Numbered from the stretch's first letter, positions 17,308 through 26,039 are shown. The stretch is 64,000 nt of DNA from JAIKWW01 sp052169645 (GCA_052169645.1 JBQNCA010000008.1:1-64000); one strand, 5' to 3'. The notes: generated by a model not told the origin, from the letters alone. Program-made: numbers and translations.

Positions 17308-18378
17308 CTACATAATCGTGCCTCCGCCGATTACGACGTCGCCGTCATATAAAACAGCTGCCTGCCCCTTTGTAACGGCACGCTGAGCCTCCTCGAATTC
17401 GATTTTTACTCGTCCTGCATCCAAGGGTATAATGCGTGCCGGATTCGCTTTCTGACCGTAACGAATTTTCACTTCCGCTCTTATATCCGATTTCGGCGTT
17501 TCACAGGCTATCCAATTAAAATTATAAACTTCCATGCTCCTGCTGAACAAATCCTCATTTTCCCCAAGTATAATTGTATTATTTTCCATATCTTTGTCGC
17601 ACACATACATAGGATGAGTAAGGGACAGTCCCAAGCCTTTTCTCTGACCGATAGTATATCTGATTATTCCCCTATGTCTGCCGAGAATTGTTCCGTCCTT
17701 ATACACAAAGCTGCCCTCAGGATAATCCTTCCCCGTATACCTGCTTATATATGCAGCATAATCGCCGTCGGGAATAAAGCATATATCCTGACTTTCTCTC
17801 TTATGTGCATTTTCAAAGCCCTGAAGTTCAGCAATTTCACGAGTTTCCTCTTTACTCATTTCTCCGAGAGGAAACTGTGTATGAGCAAGCTGCTTCTGGG
17901 AAAGAGAAAACAAAACATAGCTTTGATCCTTGCGCTTATCAATCGAACGCTTCAAAAGAAATCTGCCGCTGCCCGAGTCGTATTCAATCCGTGCATAATG
18001 CCCCGTTATAATAAAATCCTGCTCTTTTTCTTCTGCAAATTTCTGCATAAGATCAAATTTTATATATCTATTGCAATCAATACAAGGATTCGGTGTAATC
18101 CCGGCTTCATAGCCTTTTATAAAATTTTCTATAACCTTCGTTCTGAAATCCTCTTTGAAATCCAAGATATAGAAAGGGATGTTCAGCATATCAGCTACAC
18201 GACGAGCATCCTCCACATCGTTTTGAGAACATGTGAGAAGCTCCGTACCGGCATCGGAACCGTCATAAAGCTGCATTGTTGCACCAATAACCTCATATCC
18301 GGCGTTCTTTGTCAAATATGCCGCAACACTGCTGTCAACACCTCCGCTCATAGCAATAAGCGCTCTGCTGTTCGTCAT
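17308..18378 (-). CDS. mnmA: tRNA-specific 2-thiouridylase MnmA
   Basis: 356 residues, full length for the family. It adenylates and thiolates the wobble uridine of Glu, Gln and Lys tRNAs in the cytoplasm. The PP-loop is AMSGGVDSSV at about 8-17; the two catalytic cysteines lie in NPCIDCN and ESQDICFIPD; HYARIEYD and YTIGQRKGLG mark the tRNA-binding and middle domains. The C-terminal beta-barrel ends in AVLYDGDVVIGGG. It is transcribed with the metallopeptidase gene 30 bp upstream. The sulfur donor desulfurase is not in the window. Confidence 0.96.
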   Translation of the reverse strand: MTNSRALIAMSGGVDSSVAAYLTKNAGYEVIGATMQLYDGSDAGTELLTCSQNDVEDARRVADMLNIPFYILDFKEDFRTKVIENFIKGYEAGITPNPCIDCNRYIKFDLMQKFAEEKEQDFIITGHYARIEYDSGSGRFLLKRSIDKRKDQSYVLFSLSQKQLAHTQFPLGEMSKEETREIAELQGFENAHKRESQDICFIPDGDYAAYISRYTGKDYPEGSFVYKDGTILGRHRGIIRYTIGQRKGLGLSLTHPMYVCDKDMENNTIILGENEDLFSRSMEVYNFNWIACETPKSDIRAEVKIRYGQKANPARIIPLDAGRVKIEFEEAQRAVTKGQAAVLYDGDVVIGGGTIM

Positions 18379-18408
18379 AGCTTAATAAATCCTCTCATTA
18401 TAATAATT

Positions 18409-19104
18409 TTAATCACGTCTGCCGCTTACCAGCATTATAAAATATAAAAGCTGAGACAAAGAAACTGCAAGCGCTGCAACATAGGTCATTGCGGCAGCTG
18501 TCAACACCTTTTTAGCATCCCCAAGCTCATTTCTGTCGAGGATTCCGTACTCGTCTATGGTTACAAGCGCTCGTCGACTTGCATTTATTTCTACCGGCAA
18601 AGTTACCAGCTGAAACAAGGTGCTCAGTGCAAATAACGCCACTCCCACATAAGCAACAATTAAAAAAACATGACTTAGTGATGCCAATATAACTCCTCCA
18701 ATGATCAAAGGCACCGAGATGCCGGCTCCGAAGTTCGTCAGAGGAATTATAGCCATCCTGATTTTTATCGGAGCATAGCCTACAGCATGCTGTATAGCAT
18801 GCCCTACTTCATGACATGCCACTCCGACTGCTGCGGTAGATGTACTGCTGTAGGTCGAATCCGACAGATTTACCACATTGGTTCTCGGATCGAAATGGTC
18901 TGTCAACTCTCCCGATACCTTATTAACTCTCACATTCTGCAAACCGTTTGCATCCAAAACCCGTCTGGCTGCTTCAGCCCCGCTTATTCCTCTGCTGTTA
19001 CGGCGCTTCGAATACTTATTAAACGTGCTTTTAACACCTGCACTTGCAATCATCGCAAGTATAATAGCGGGCAATACCAATATAATATATGTATAATCAA
19101 ACAT
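18409..19104 (-). CDS. Neutral zinc metallopeptidase (YugP-like)
   Basis: 231 residues from ATG 19104. Three or four membrane segments flank a cytoplasm- or membrane-facing catalytic stretch with the HExxH zinc motif in VACHEVGHAIQHA. Upstream it carries the family signature RGISGAEAARRVLDANGL and ELTDHFDPRTNVVNLS. Its physiological substrate is not known; membrane-protein quality control is a guess based on topology. AAGGAGA lies 7 nt before ATG 19104, which rules out the longer reading. It is followed by mnmA after 30 bp, so the two probably share a transcript. Confidence 0.88.
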   Translation of the reverse strand: MFDYTYIILVLPAIILAMIASAGVKSTFNKYSKRRNSRGISGAEAARRVLDANGLQNVRVNKVSGELTDHFDPRTNVVNLSDSTYSSTSTAAVGVACHEVGHAIQHAVGYAPIKIRMAIIPLTNFGAGISVPLIIGGVILASLSHVFLIVAYVGVALFALSTLFQLVTLPVEINASRRALVTIDEYGILDRNELGDAKKVLTAAAMTYVAALAVSLSQLLYFIMLVSGRRD

Positions 19105-19427
19105 ATTCATTCTCCTTTTCGTTTTTAATATATATTCCATTATAGTACAGCTTTTAAACCGACATCAAATATTTTAAATAAAGAAAAAAGACCTTCATCC
19201 CGATGCTTTCACCGAGAATTCAGCCTTCTCAATAAACTTTCTCATAACATATTGTCGGCTTCACAGCTTATACTTTATCTTATATATATAAATATTACGT
19301 GAAGCTTATATGTGGATTTTGTTTTTCCTCCTACGGCAGGGCGTTATATTTTGCTTCTTCGCAGATTACGAACCGCTCCGGTGCAATTTTGTTTTCCAAT
19401 TACAGCGGAAAATCATGCTCTACATGA

Positions 19428-19649
19428 TTAAAATTTATAAACAAGAGTCTTTCCTTCATCTGCAAGCTCCGTAGTCCCGCCGAGCTTGAAAATTTCAGCC
19501 GCAATATAGTCCGTCACCTGAGAATCGGCTTCTTCTAGGGTGAAAAAAAATCCTTTTGCACCGCACGGCGCATGCAAAGCCGCATCCACCCCGAACTTTT
19601 CCAGAGCTTCACGTCTTATTTTATCCGCATCAATTATCGTAATATTCAT
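19428..19649 (-). CDS. Small conserved-looking protein with a single Cys motif
   Basis: 73 residues. I do not recognise it firmly. It reads as a short alpha/beta protein: beta start (MNITIID), helix, then HAPCGAKGFFF with the only Cys, followed by an acidic helix and a final strand (GKTLVYKF). It somewhat resembles the small proteins called RDAC family, which share a CG-containing core, but this is weak. It is 35 bp from carbonic anhydrase on the same strand, so co-transcription is likely. AGGAG precedes its ATG. A short AATCATG/CATGATT hairpin overlaps its stop codon. Confidence 0.65.
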   Translation of the reverse strand: MNITIIDADKIRREALEKFGVDAALHAPCGAKGFFFTLEEADSQVTDYIAAEIFKLGGTTELADEGKTLVYKF

Positions 19650-19684
19650 ATCTAAACTCCTATAATGCTCCTATAGCACTTTTA

Positions 19685-20260
19685 CTAATCTAAAAACTCC
19701 ACCTTCCCGTTCTCAATATTATATATTGCCCCGATAACTTCAACATAATCAGTATTATCATCAATATCCAAAGCTTTCTTTACAGCGCTCACGGTATTTT
19801 TTACATTCAAGACGCAAACCTTGTATTCGTCGGTTTCCTCACCTGCCGCTTCTCTTATTGTCTTGGTAATATAGCCTATATATTTTTTCCCGTCAGAGTT
19901 CTTTATTGCTGCCGATACGGCGCCGCATCCCGTATGTCCCAGAACAACGGCAAGCCTTACTCCCAATACATCCGCAGCATATTCCAAGCTGCCCAGCAGA
20001 TGCTCCGACACCACATTCCCCGCAGTTCTCATAACGAACAGATCTCCTATCCCTGCCGAGAAAATACTCTCCGGTATAACTCTCGAATCGGCGCAACCTA
20101 ATATTGCCGCATACGGAGTTTGGCCCTCCGATGCGGTCAACTCCCGAAGCCACGGTGAAACCGCGGCTCCATTTGCATTAGCGGATAAATATCTGATATT
20201 TCCGTTTTTCAGAAGCTTCAACGCTTCCGTTGCGGATACAAATGCAGTATTATTTTCCAT
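19685..20260 (-). CDS. Beta-class carbonic anhydrase
   Basis: 191 residues. It interconverts CO2 and bicarbonate in the cytoplasm. Zinc ligands and the Asp-Arg dyad are visible: GCADSRVIPE (Cys, Asp, Arg) and LGHTGCGAV (His, Cys). FVMRTAGNVV is the usual companion motif. At this length it is a short prokaryotic beta-CA without extension. It lies upstream of the small Cys protein and is separately transcribed from the sigma-factor operon, since the 53-bp gap contains a new ribosome site but no clear terminator. Bicarbonate supply for carboxylases is the likely role. Confidence 0.94.
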   Translation of the reverse strand: MENNTAFVSATEALKLLKNGNIRYLSANANGAAVSPWLRELTASEGQTPYAAILGCADSRVIPESIFSAGIGDLFVMRTAGNVVSEHLLGSLEYAADVLGVRLAVVLGHTGCGAVSAAIKNSDGKKYIGYITKTIREAAGEETDEYKVCVLNVKNTVSAVKKALDIDDNTDYVEVIGAIYNIENGKVEFLD

Positions 20261-20313
20261 CTTAACCTCCCGTGTAAAACGCTGCCTTTTTTCAAATATT
20301 TATCCTTACTATA

Positions 20314-20628
20314 CTATAAAATAAGACCGTTTTTCAAAATAAATTCCAAGCAGAGCTCTGCGGCTCCCATAGCCATAGCAAACAGTGTCATTATGATTAC
20401 AAGAAATATCGCCGTTTTATCATATATAAATTTTCTTGAAAGAAAATTTGAAACGAGCAATTCTATACCCAATCCTATAAGTATGCACGGCCACAGCTTG
20501 AGTATGAATTCAAAGCTTATCGCTTTAAATGTGAAATGCAGTACAAACAATATTCCCGTTGCAACGAGGCTCAGTCCGCCGGTTACAGTTCCTACACGGT
20601 GTTCCTTTATTACTTTATTTTTCTCCAT
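20314..20628 (-). CDS. Small membrane protein with a LiaF/DUF5668-like transmembrane region
   Basis: 104 residues. Two hydrophobic hairpins: HRVGTVTGGLSLVATGILFVL, then FILKLWPCILIGLGIELLVS, and a third helix near the C-terminus. The glycine-rich start and LWPxxLIGLGIE resemble the N-terminal region of LiaI/LiaF-type envelope-stress proteins. ATG 20628 is chosen because AGGAGG lies 6 nt upstream, while the upstream ATG at 20643 would contain that site. It overlaps the end of the preceding gene by 14 nt, so it is the last gene of the sigma-factor operon. Confidence 0.75.
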   Translation of the reverse strand: MEKNKVIKEHRVGTVTGGLSLVATGILFVLHFTFKAISFEFILKLWPCILIGLGIELLVSNFLSRKFIYDKTAIFLVIIMTLFAMAMGAAELCLEFILKNGLIL

Positions 20629-21421
20629 GCTCCGCCTCCTCATTATTATCTATGCACTCGTCCGCATCCTCGTCGGAAACTTCATACTTTTCAATTTCAT
20701 CAAGCTCATCCGCATTTATAACAGTTCCGTCATTTTCCGTACTCTCCGATTCCGGACGAATTTCCGTCTCGGCACTGTCTGATTCTTCAGAAACCTCATA
20801 TCCGCACGATTCCTCCGAAGCTTCTTTCTCAGCATCGGAAGCTTCAACAGTTTCCGCCTCAATTAAAGTATCGGAAAAGCATATTCTTTCCAAATCGTCA
20901 GCTTCAAAAATTTCCCGTTTCTTTCCCTTTATCAATTTTATTCCTATAAATATAATCAACAGAGAAAATATAATTTCAGGTATACGGCTTGTCACCCAGT
21001 AAAAATCGTTTCTGTATCCGTTCGGAATAAACAGATCTATAGACGGTATAAGCTCATGCCACAGCAGAATGATTCCTACAGCTATTAAAATTCCGGCAAT
21101 ACAATTTCGCTTTGTCTTTGATGCAAATTTTATTTGATGATTTTCGGAAAAATCTCTCCATATATAATCGTCTTCTATTCTTCGGAAATCCTCATCATCC
21201 GCAGCCCTGATATTGATCGCATGAAAAAATGCGTAAAACCATATCATACAGCTGATACATAACAAGCTTTCCATTCCCAACGCAAATGCAATAAACAATG
21301 TTATGATAAACATTGCCATAAGGCTAATTCCGAGCTTCATAAAGCCCATATACATTTCTGCACATCCGGGTATAAATGAAAACAGAAATGCAAATAATTT
21401 ATTTTTCTTCTTAGGTTTCAT
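20615..21421 (-). CDS. Membrane protein with acidic cytoplasmic tail, in the ECF sigma operon
   Basis: 268 residues. The N-terminus (KKKNKLFAFLFSFIPGCAEMYMGF) resembles a TM2-type hairpin; two more membrane segments follow around 95-150. The C-terminal 90 residues are strongly acidic and Ser/Glu-rich (for example EASEESCGYEVSEESD), with no fold I recognise. It follows the anti-sigma-like gene after 15 bp and overlaps the small membrane protein downstream. The operon position suggests an envelope function under control of the sigma factor. No catalytic motif is seen. Confidence 0.75.
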   Translation of the reverse strand: MKPKKKNKLFAFLFSFIPGCAEMYMGFMKLGISLMAMFIITLFIAFALGMESLLCISCMIWFYAFFHAINIRAADDEDFRRIEDDYIWRDFSENHQIKFASKTKRNCIAGILIAVGIILLWHELIPSIDLFIPNGYRNDFYWVTSRIPEIIFSLLIIFIGIKLIKGKKREIFEADDLERICFSDTLIEAETVEASDAEKEASEESCGYEVSEESDSAETEIRPESESTENDGTVINADELDEIEKYEVSDEDADECIDNNEEAEHGEK

Positions 21422-21436
21422 TTTTCATCCTCACCT

Positions 21437-21841
21437 TTACTTAAAATTTATAATTTTTTCTATTCTGTTAAATATACCAAAGCTGTCATTGTTTTCAGGA
21501 ATATCGAAATTTTTATTGTCTTTGATATATTTTTCATATTTTAATACAGGATCAATTCTTGCATTTATACCTGTATAATTATCCGATATGTATCCCGGCA
21601 GGACAAACATCAATGCTATAGCTGCAACCGCTGATGCAATCACCCTAAAGCAATAATTCCTGAATTCAAGAACCTTGTCTCTTTCTTTTGAAACTTTTGA
21701 TTCAACCGAATTTTGTTTTTCAGAAAGCTTTAAAACAGTTTCTTCTTTTAAATAAGCAGGAGCGGATACCATTTCAGAAGCTTCTATTTCAAGAATGAGC
21801 GCATCAAGCTCCGCATCGGAAAGATAATTATTTTTATTCAT
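21437..21841 (-). CDS. Probable membrane anti-sigma factor
   Basis: 134 residues. An acidic cytoplasmic N-terminal region (LSDAELDALILEIEASEM...) precedes one membrane helix (about 71-90) and a short outer tail. This is the common topology of anti-sigma factors paired with ECF sigma factors. No zinc-binding HxxxCxxC motif is present, so it would not be a ZAS-type protein. It overlaps the sigma-factor gene by 8 nt, which implies coupled translation. The anti-sigma role rests on position and topology. Confidence 0.7.
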   Translation of the reverse strand: MNKNNYLSDAELDALILEIEASEMVSAPAYLKEETVLKLSEKQNSVESKVSKERDKVLEFRNYCFRVIASAVAAIALMFVLPGYISDNYTGINARIDPVLKYEKYIKDNKNFDIPENNDSFGIFNRIEKIINFK

Positions 21842-22367
21842 CGTGGGAAATCAGCTCCTTTCTGTCATATTGTTTTCTAAGCAATTCCCGTGCTCTGTAT
21901 ATCCTTGTCTGCACGGTTTTAATGCTCAACTTTAAGCTGTCCGAGATTTCCTTAGCACTGCGAGCTCTTATAAAATACAGCTCGGCAACCTCTCTGTAAG
22001 TCTCCGGCAAAGCTCTGCAGCGCTTTGCCAACTCTTCCATAATTTCTTTGTTCAGCACCTTTTGCAACGGTTCCTGCTGTTCGGACACGACAATATCCTG
22101 AAATTGCTCCTCTGTCGCAATCACCGTTCTTCGTGCCGCCGCCCTTTGATAATCTATACATCTATTGCTCGCTATCCGGCACAGCCATGCCTTTTCCGAT
22201 CCTCCTGCAAAGCTCGCTTCATTCTCATAAGCAGAGATAAAGGTTTCCTGCGTTATATCCTCCGCTGTGAAATAATCTCCCGTAAGCTTCAGACAAATGG
22301 AAAAAATCAGATTTTGATATTGATTGATAAGCCTTATCAAATTTTCTTTTCGATCTATTTTTTCCAC
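21834..22367 (-). CDS. ECF-family RNA polymerase sigma factor
   Basis: 177 residues. Region 2 (about 8-75) includes LKLTGDYFTAEDITQETFISAYEN and the -10-recognition helix; region 4 (about 118-170) includes LPETYREVAELYFIRARSAKEISDSLKLSIKTVQTRIYRAR, the -35-recognition helix-turn-helix. Between them lies a short linker, with no region 3. It directs polymerase to a stress regulon, probably including its own operon. It heads a four-gene unit with an anti-sigma-like protein and two membrane proteins. A GGGGGTGG ribosome site precedes the ATG. Confidence 0.92.
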   Translation of the reverse strand: MEKIDRKENLIRLINQYQNLIFSICLKLTGDYFTAEDITQETFISAYENEASFAGGSEKAWLCRIASNRCIDYQRAAARRTVIATEEQFQDIVVSEQQEPLQKVLNKEIMEELAKRCRALPETYREVAELYFIRARSAKEISDSLKLSIKTVQTRIYRARELLRKQYDRKELISHDE

Positions 22368-22825
22368 CCCCTTTTAAAGCTTTCTATAATATAGAACGAA
22401 ACAGTCGAGCTTAAGTCTTCAATATATTTAAAAATTTTTTCATTATATAAAATATTTTCAATATACAACGCTATTTCAATTCTCACCCTATATTTACAAA
22501 TTCTTATGTACTCTCAAATACTTTTTTCGCTTTTCATCAAAAAATTATATTATTCTTTTTAAACTGAAATTTCTTCGGAAATTTATCTATTTTACTTACA
22601 TATTAATGTATTTTGCTATTTTATCCCGACCTCTAATTTGATACAATCTATTTCGGGAATGATTTCTATAAAATTAAATTTATATACATTTAATTTTGAA
22701 ACAAAGCTTAACATCCCTCGTATTCAATATTGATTTAAGTTTCATGATGTATATTTATTATTAATAGCATCAGATTATTATTCATACAGACAACGTACGA
22801 AACTTACAGCTAAGGAGGCCGGTTT
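22368..22825. other. Divergent AT-rich intergenic region (458 bp)
   Basis: It separates the sigma-factor operon from the phospholipid operon. It is extremely AT-rich and has no reading frame or stable hairpin that I can support. Promoters in both directions must lie here, and an ECF-type promoter for the sigma operon is expected around 22400-22450, but no pair of elements stands out. Confidence 0.6.
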
Positions 22826-23383
22826 GTGAATAAAAAAATTCGTATAGCTGCGATACTTTTACTGCTTACAGCAGCAGTGCTTGTTATCCAAGATTTTTTT
22901 AATCAAAAAATCACCTCTGTAGAGGATCTTCAAATATATATAAAAGGCTTCGGCATAGCAGCTCCTCTTATCCTTATTGCATTTCAGGCATTTCAGGTAG
23001 TAATTCCCGTAGTTCCGGGATATTTGGGTTGTGCCGCCGGTGCTCTTGCACTCGGAAGTGTTACAGGATTTTGGTGTAACTATATAGGTATTACTTGCGG
23101 CTCGATTATTGCCTATTTTTTAGCGAGAAAATTCGGCATAGATATCGTGCTTACTCTTTTTTCAAAAAAACAATATGATAAATTCAGCAAACGCATAGAA
23201 AAAAGTAAATCTTACGATCGGTTTCTTTTTGTCGCAACACTGCTGCCTTTGTTTCCGGACGATTTTCTTTGCTATTTTTCCGGACTTATCGCTATGGACA
23301 AAAAGAAGTTTTTATGGATAATATTTCTGGGAAAGCCTTGGTGTATACTTGCGTACAGCCTCATATTCGGTCTGATTCAGTAA
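22826..23383 (+). CDS. VTT/DedA-like (TVP38/TMEM64 family) membrane protein
   Basis: 185 residues with a GTG start set by AAGGAGG 7 nt upstream. It has five or six hydrophobic segments. The family core is PVVPGYLGCAAGALALGSVTGFWCNYIGITCGSIIAYFLARKFG, with the membrane re-entrant Pro-Gly and the conserved Arg, and a second half LLPLFPDDFLCYFSGL. Related DedA and VTT proteins act as lipid scramblases or flippases in the membrane. Here it heads an operon with PssA and Psd, spaced 14 and 15 bp, which points to handling of phosphatidylethanolamine or its precursor. Confidence 0.88.
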   Translation: MNKKIRIAAILLLLTAAVLVIQDFFNQKITSVEDLQIYIKGFGIAAPLILIAFQAFQVVIPVVPGYLGCAAGALALGSVTGFWCNYIGITCGSIIAYFLARKFGIDIVLTLFSKKQYDKFSKRIEKSKSYDRFLFVATLLPLFPDDFLCYFSGLIAMDKKKFLWIIFLGKPWCILAYSLIFGLIQ

Positions 23384-23397
23384 AGGAGATATAGCTT

Positions 23398-24024
23398 ATG
23401 AGAAAAAAAATAGGGTATTACGATTATACCGTAATACTCACATATTGCGGAATGTTGTTCGCCTTTTGCGGGATATTGGCGGCAATAAATAAAAATTATC
23501 TGTCAGCCATATTCTGTCTGCTCGTTGCGGGCGTATGCGATATGTTTGACGGAACTATAGCTTCCACAAAAAAGATCCGCTCAAAAAGTGAAAAGCGATT
23601 CGGCATACAGATTGACTCATTAAGCGATCTTATAAGCTTCGGCGTATTACCCGGCATATTTGTTTACATGATTTCCGGAAAATCTTGGGTTACAGCAATC
23701 ATTTCTTCATTATTTGTTTTATGTGCACTCATTCGCCTTGCTTATTTCAACGTATTGGAGGAAGAACGCCAGTCGCATACCGCAGAACATCGCAAGACCT
23801 ATCTCGGAGTTCCCGTGACAACCGTCGCATTGCTCCTGCCTGTGATATACCTGATTTACAGCTTGGGATTATGCGATATTCCTATGATGTTTCCCGCACT
23901 TCTGCTTATTATGGGAACAGGCTTCCTGCTTCCTGTAGAAATAAAGAAACCGGGAAAAGCAAAAAAAGCATGTATAATAGCCTTCGGGCTGTTTGAAGCC
24001 TTTAGTCTCATAATATTTTTATAA
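23398..24024 (+). CDS. pssA: CDP-diacylglycerol-serine O-phosphatidyltransferase
   Basis: 208 residues with about seven membrane segments. It makes phosphatidylserine from CDP-diacylglycerol and serine. The CDP-alcohol phosphotransferase signature is present as DMFDGTIAS...FGIQIDSLSD: both Asp pairs and the Gly are kept, but the Arg that normally follows the Ala (AR) is Ser here, and the spacer to the Gly is longer than the classic eight. Family members in clostridia often have the longer spacer; the Ser is less usual. The next gene, psd, uses the product, so the reaction assignment is well supported. Confidence 0.9.
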   Translation: MRKKIGYYDYTVILTYCGMLFAFCGILAAINKNYLSAIFCLLVAGVCDMFDGTIASTKKIRSKSEKRFGIQIDSLSDLISFGVLPGIFVYMISGKSWVTAIISSLFVLCALIRLAYFNVLEEERQSHTAEHRKTYLGVPVTTVALLLPVIYLIYSLGLCDIPMMFPALLLIMGTGFLLPVEIKKPGKAKKACIIAFGLFEAFSLIIFL

Positions 24025-24039
24025 TAGGAGCACCCGCTT

Positions 24040-24921
24040 ATGAAAGATTCGATTTCATTACGATTTTTATACAGGACTGTAATAGGCAGAGCAATTTTAA
24101 AGCTTCTCATAAATCCGGCAGTATCCAAGCCTGCCGGATTTCTTTTATCCACAAGGTTTTCCAAGCTGTTTATTCCGCATTTCATAAAGAAAAATAATAT
24201 AGATTTGACAGATATTGAGATCCCCTTCGGAGGCTTCGGTTCTTTCAACGATTTCTTTACGAGAATTCGCAAATCCCCCATTCCCAAGCCCGCAGCTTCT
24301 CAGCTGATAAGCCCCTGTGAAGGCTTCCTTACTCCTTTGGAAATCAGAAATGACATCATATTGGATATCAAAAATACAAGCTATTCCCTATCGGATTTAC
24401 TGAAGGATGATAAGCTCGCTGAAGCATTCGAAAACGGTACGGCTCTGATCTTTCGTTTAACACCTGCAAACTATCACCGCTACTGCTATTCTGCCGACGG
24501 GAATATACGCCGCCACGAAAAGCTTTCCGGCAAGCTTCACTGTGTACGCCCCGTTGCGCTCCGAACCCTGCCTGTATTTGTGCAGAACAGCCGTGAATAT
24601 CAGCTTATAGAAAGCGATAGCTTCGGCTCAATTATCCAAATGGAGGTCGGGGCACTTATGGTCGGAAAAATTTCAAATTACATATCGGAAGCTCAAAATC
24701 AAAGAGTCCTTGCCGGAGAAGAAAAAGGTTATTTTGAATTCGGCGGTTCTACCATCATACTGCTGTTTCAACAGGGCGCTGTTTCTATAAAAAAAGATTT
24801 GTTCGATCGCAAAGATGCATTTGATGAAATCCCTGTGCAAATAGGTGAAATCTTAGCTGATGCAGGAATGTTCAGTCAAAGTATCACAGAAAACACAGTG
24901 TCTTCACCTCGTTCGCTTTGA
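24040..24921 (+). CDS. psd: Phosphatidylserine decarboxylase proenzyme
   Basis: 293 residues. It decarboxylates phosphatidylserine to phosphatidylethanolamine. The self-cleavage site that generates the pyruvoyl group is in FEFGGSTIILLF (GST core), and ANYHRYCYSADG supplies the catalytic His region. The N-terminal part (FGSFNDFFTRIRK) is typical of the membrane-associated bacterial enzyme. It completes a three-gene operon (VTT protein, PssA, Psd). Its last 46 bp overlap the 3' end of a convergent histidine kinase gene, leaving no room for an intergenic terminator. Confidence 0.93.
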   Translation: MKDSISLRFLYRTVIGRAILKLLINPAVSKPAGFLLSTRFSKLFIPHFIKKNNIDLTDIEIPFGGFGSFNDFFTRIRKSPIPKPAASQLISPCEGFLTPLEIRNDIILDIKNTSYSLSDLLKDDKLAEAFENGTALIFRLTPANYHRYCYSADGNIRRHEKLSGKLHCVRPVALRTLPVFVQNSREYQLIESDSFGSIIQMEVGALMVGKISNYISEAQNQRVLAGEEKGYFEFGGSTIILLFQQGAVSIKKDLFDRKDAFDEIPVQIGEILADAGMFSQSITENTVSSPRSL

Positions 24922-26039
24922 ACCGAAATTTCTCCCTTATGGCGCAGGACTATCGCCTTTGCGATTGCCAGTCCCAAACCGAAGGATTCTCCTTTTCTTG
25001 AACTGTCCGTAGTATAGAATCTGTCAAAAATATGCTCTATTTCATCCTCGGATATTCCCTCTCCGCTGTTTGACACCTTTAAAATTTTGTAATCCCCGTT
25101 CCTTTCGAGCGACAGTTCGATATTGCCGTTCTCATCGGCATTTTTTACGGCATTATCTATAAGCAATGCAATCAGCTGTTTTATCTGATCCTCACTTCCC
25201 GTCATTTGAAGTTCCGGTTTTATCCGATAGCTGAAATTTAAATTATTTTCAAATACTACACTCTCGTAGGTTAAAGCAATTTCCTCCACCGCATCTGACA
25301 GGCTGAATCTTGTCATATCGGAATCGTCTGCACTCTCTTCAATCTTCGATAGAGTCAACAGCCTTTTTATCAATCTGTCCATACGTTCAGTTTCTGAAAT
25401 AATATGCTCTATATGGCGATTCTCTCCGAATTCGGCTTTCAATGCCTCAGCATTTATGCTTATCGCACTTAGCGGGGTTTTTAATTCATGACTGGCATCT
25501 GCAATAAATTGCTTTTCCCTTAAAATTTCCTTTTGTGCAGGCTCCATAACGAATCCTGAAAGATATATGCAAATAATCAATAAAAGCGCCAGTCCCGATA
25601 TTATGAGCGCTACACCTGACAGTCCTTCATACAGCTGATTACCTGAGGATTCCGTATTTGCCACAAAAATTATAATATTGCCGTCGCCCATATTTCTTTT
25701 GGTAAATATATATTGACCTATACTGTATTCATCTTCATCGGCATCCACCATTTCCATAATAATATTCTTCGGCAATTTTTCAGCATTTTCTCCAAATGCA
25801 CGAGATTCCTGTATATTCCGATTTTTATCGACTGTAATCTCATATATGGTGTCATTCCTTATCCCCGACTTTAAATCCGTCCCTGACTTATTGTCGGCAA
25901 TCCATTCCAATAAGCTCAGAGTATCCTCTTCAAACCAATAGCTGTTATATAAATGACTTCCCGTTAGCAGCAGTCCGAATACCACTATCATTAACAACAT
26001 GGTTATGCTGACAAACTTCATTCTCAGCTTTTTAAGCAT
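24876..26039 (-). CDS. Sensor histidine kinase
   Basis: 387 residues. Two membrane helices (about 8-28 and 142-165) enclose an extracytoplasmic sensor region of about 110 residues; no HAMP linker is evident. The phospho-acceptor His is in FIADASHELKTPLSA, the N box in LIDNAVKNADENG, and the G boxes in NSGEGISEDE and FGLGLAIAKAIV. It should phosphorylate the OmpR-type regulator whose gene ends 8 nt inside its start. Its 3' end overlaps psd on the opposite strand by 46 bp. The signal is unknown. Confidence 0.92.
   Translation of the reverse strand: MLKKLRMKFVSITMLLMIVVFGLLLTGSHLYNSYWFEEDTLSLLEWIADNKSGTDLKSGIRNDTIYEITVDKNRNIQESRAFGENAEKLPKNIIMEMVDADEDEYSIGQYIFTKRNMGDGNIIIFVANTESSGNQLYEGLSGVALIISGLALLLIICIYLSGFVMEPAQKEILREKQFIADASHELKTPLSAISINAEALKAEFGENRHIEHIISETERMDRLIKRLLTLSKIEESADDSDMTRFSLSDAVEEIALTYESVVFENNLNFSYRIKPELQMTGSEDQIKQLIALLIDNAVKNADENGNIELSLERNGDYKILKVSNSGEGISEDEIEHIFDRFYTTDSSRKGESFGLGLAIAKAIVLRHKGEISVQSERGEDTVFSVIL

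Noticed and set aside
17614..18447. Long open frame (277 codons) on the plus strand opposite mnmA
   Set aside because: It lies antisense to a certain mnmA gene, begins without a ribosome site, and its translation is low-complexity and Cys/Ile/Phe-rich without any fold.
22368..22450. ECF-type promoter for the sigma operon
   Set aside because: TTGAAG and CGTTCT on the minus strand are roughly at the right spacing, but the match is too loose to report.
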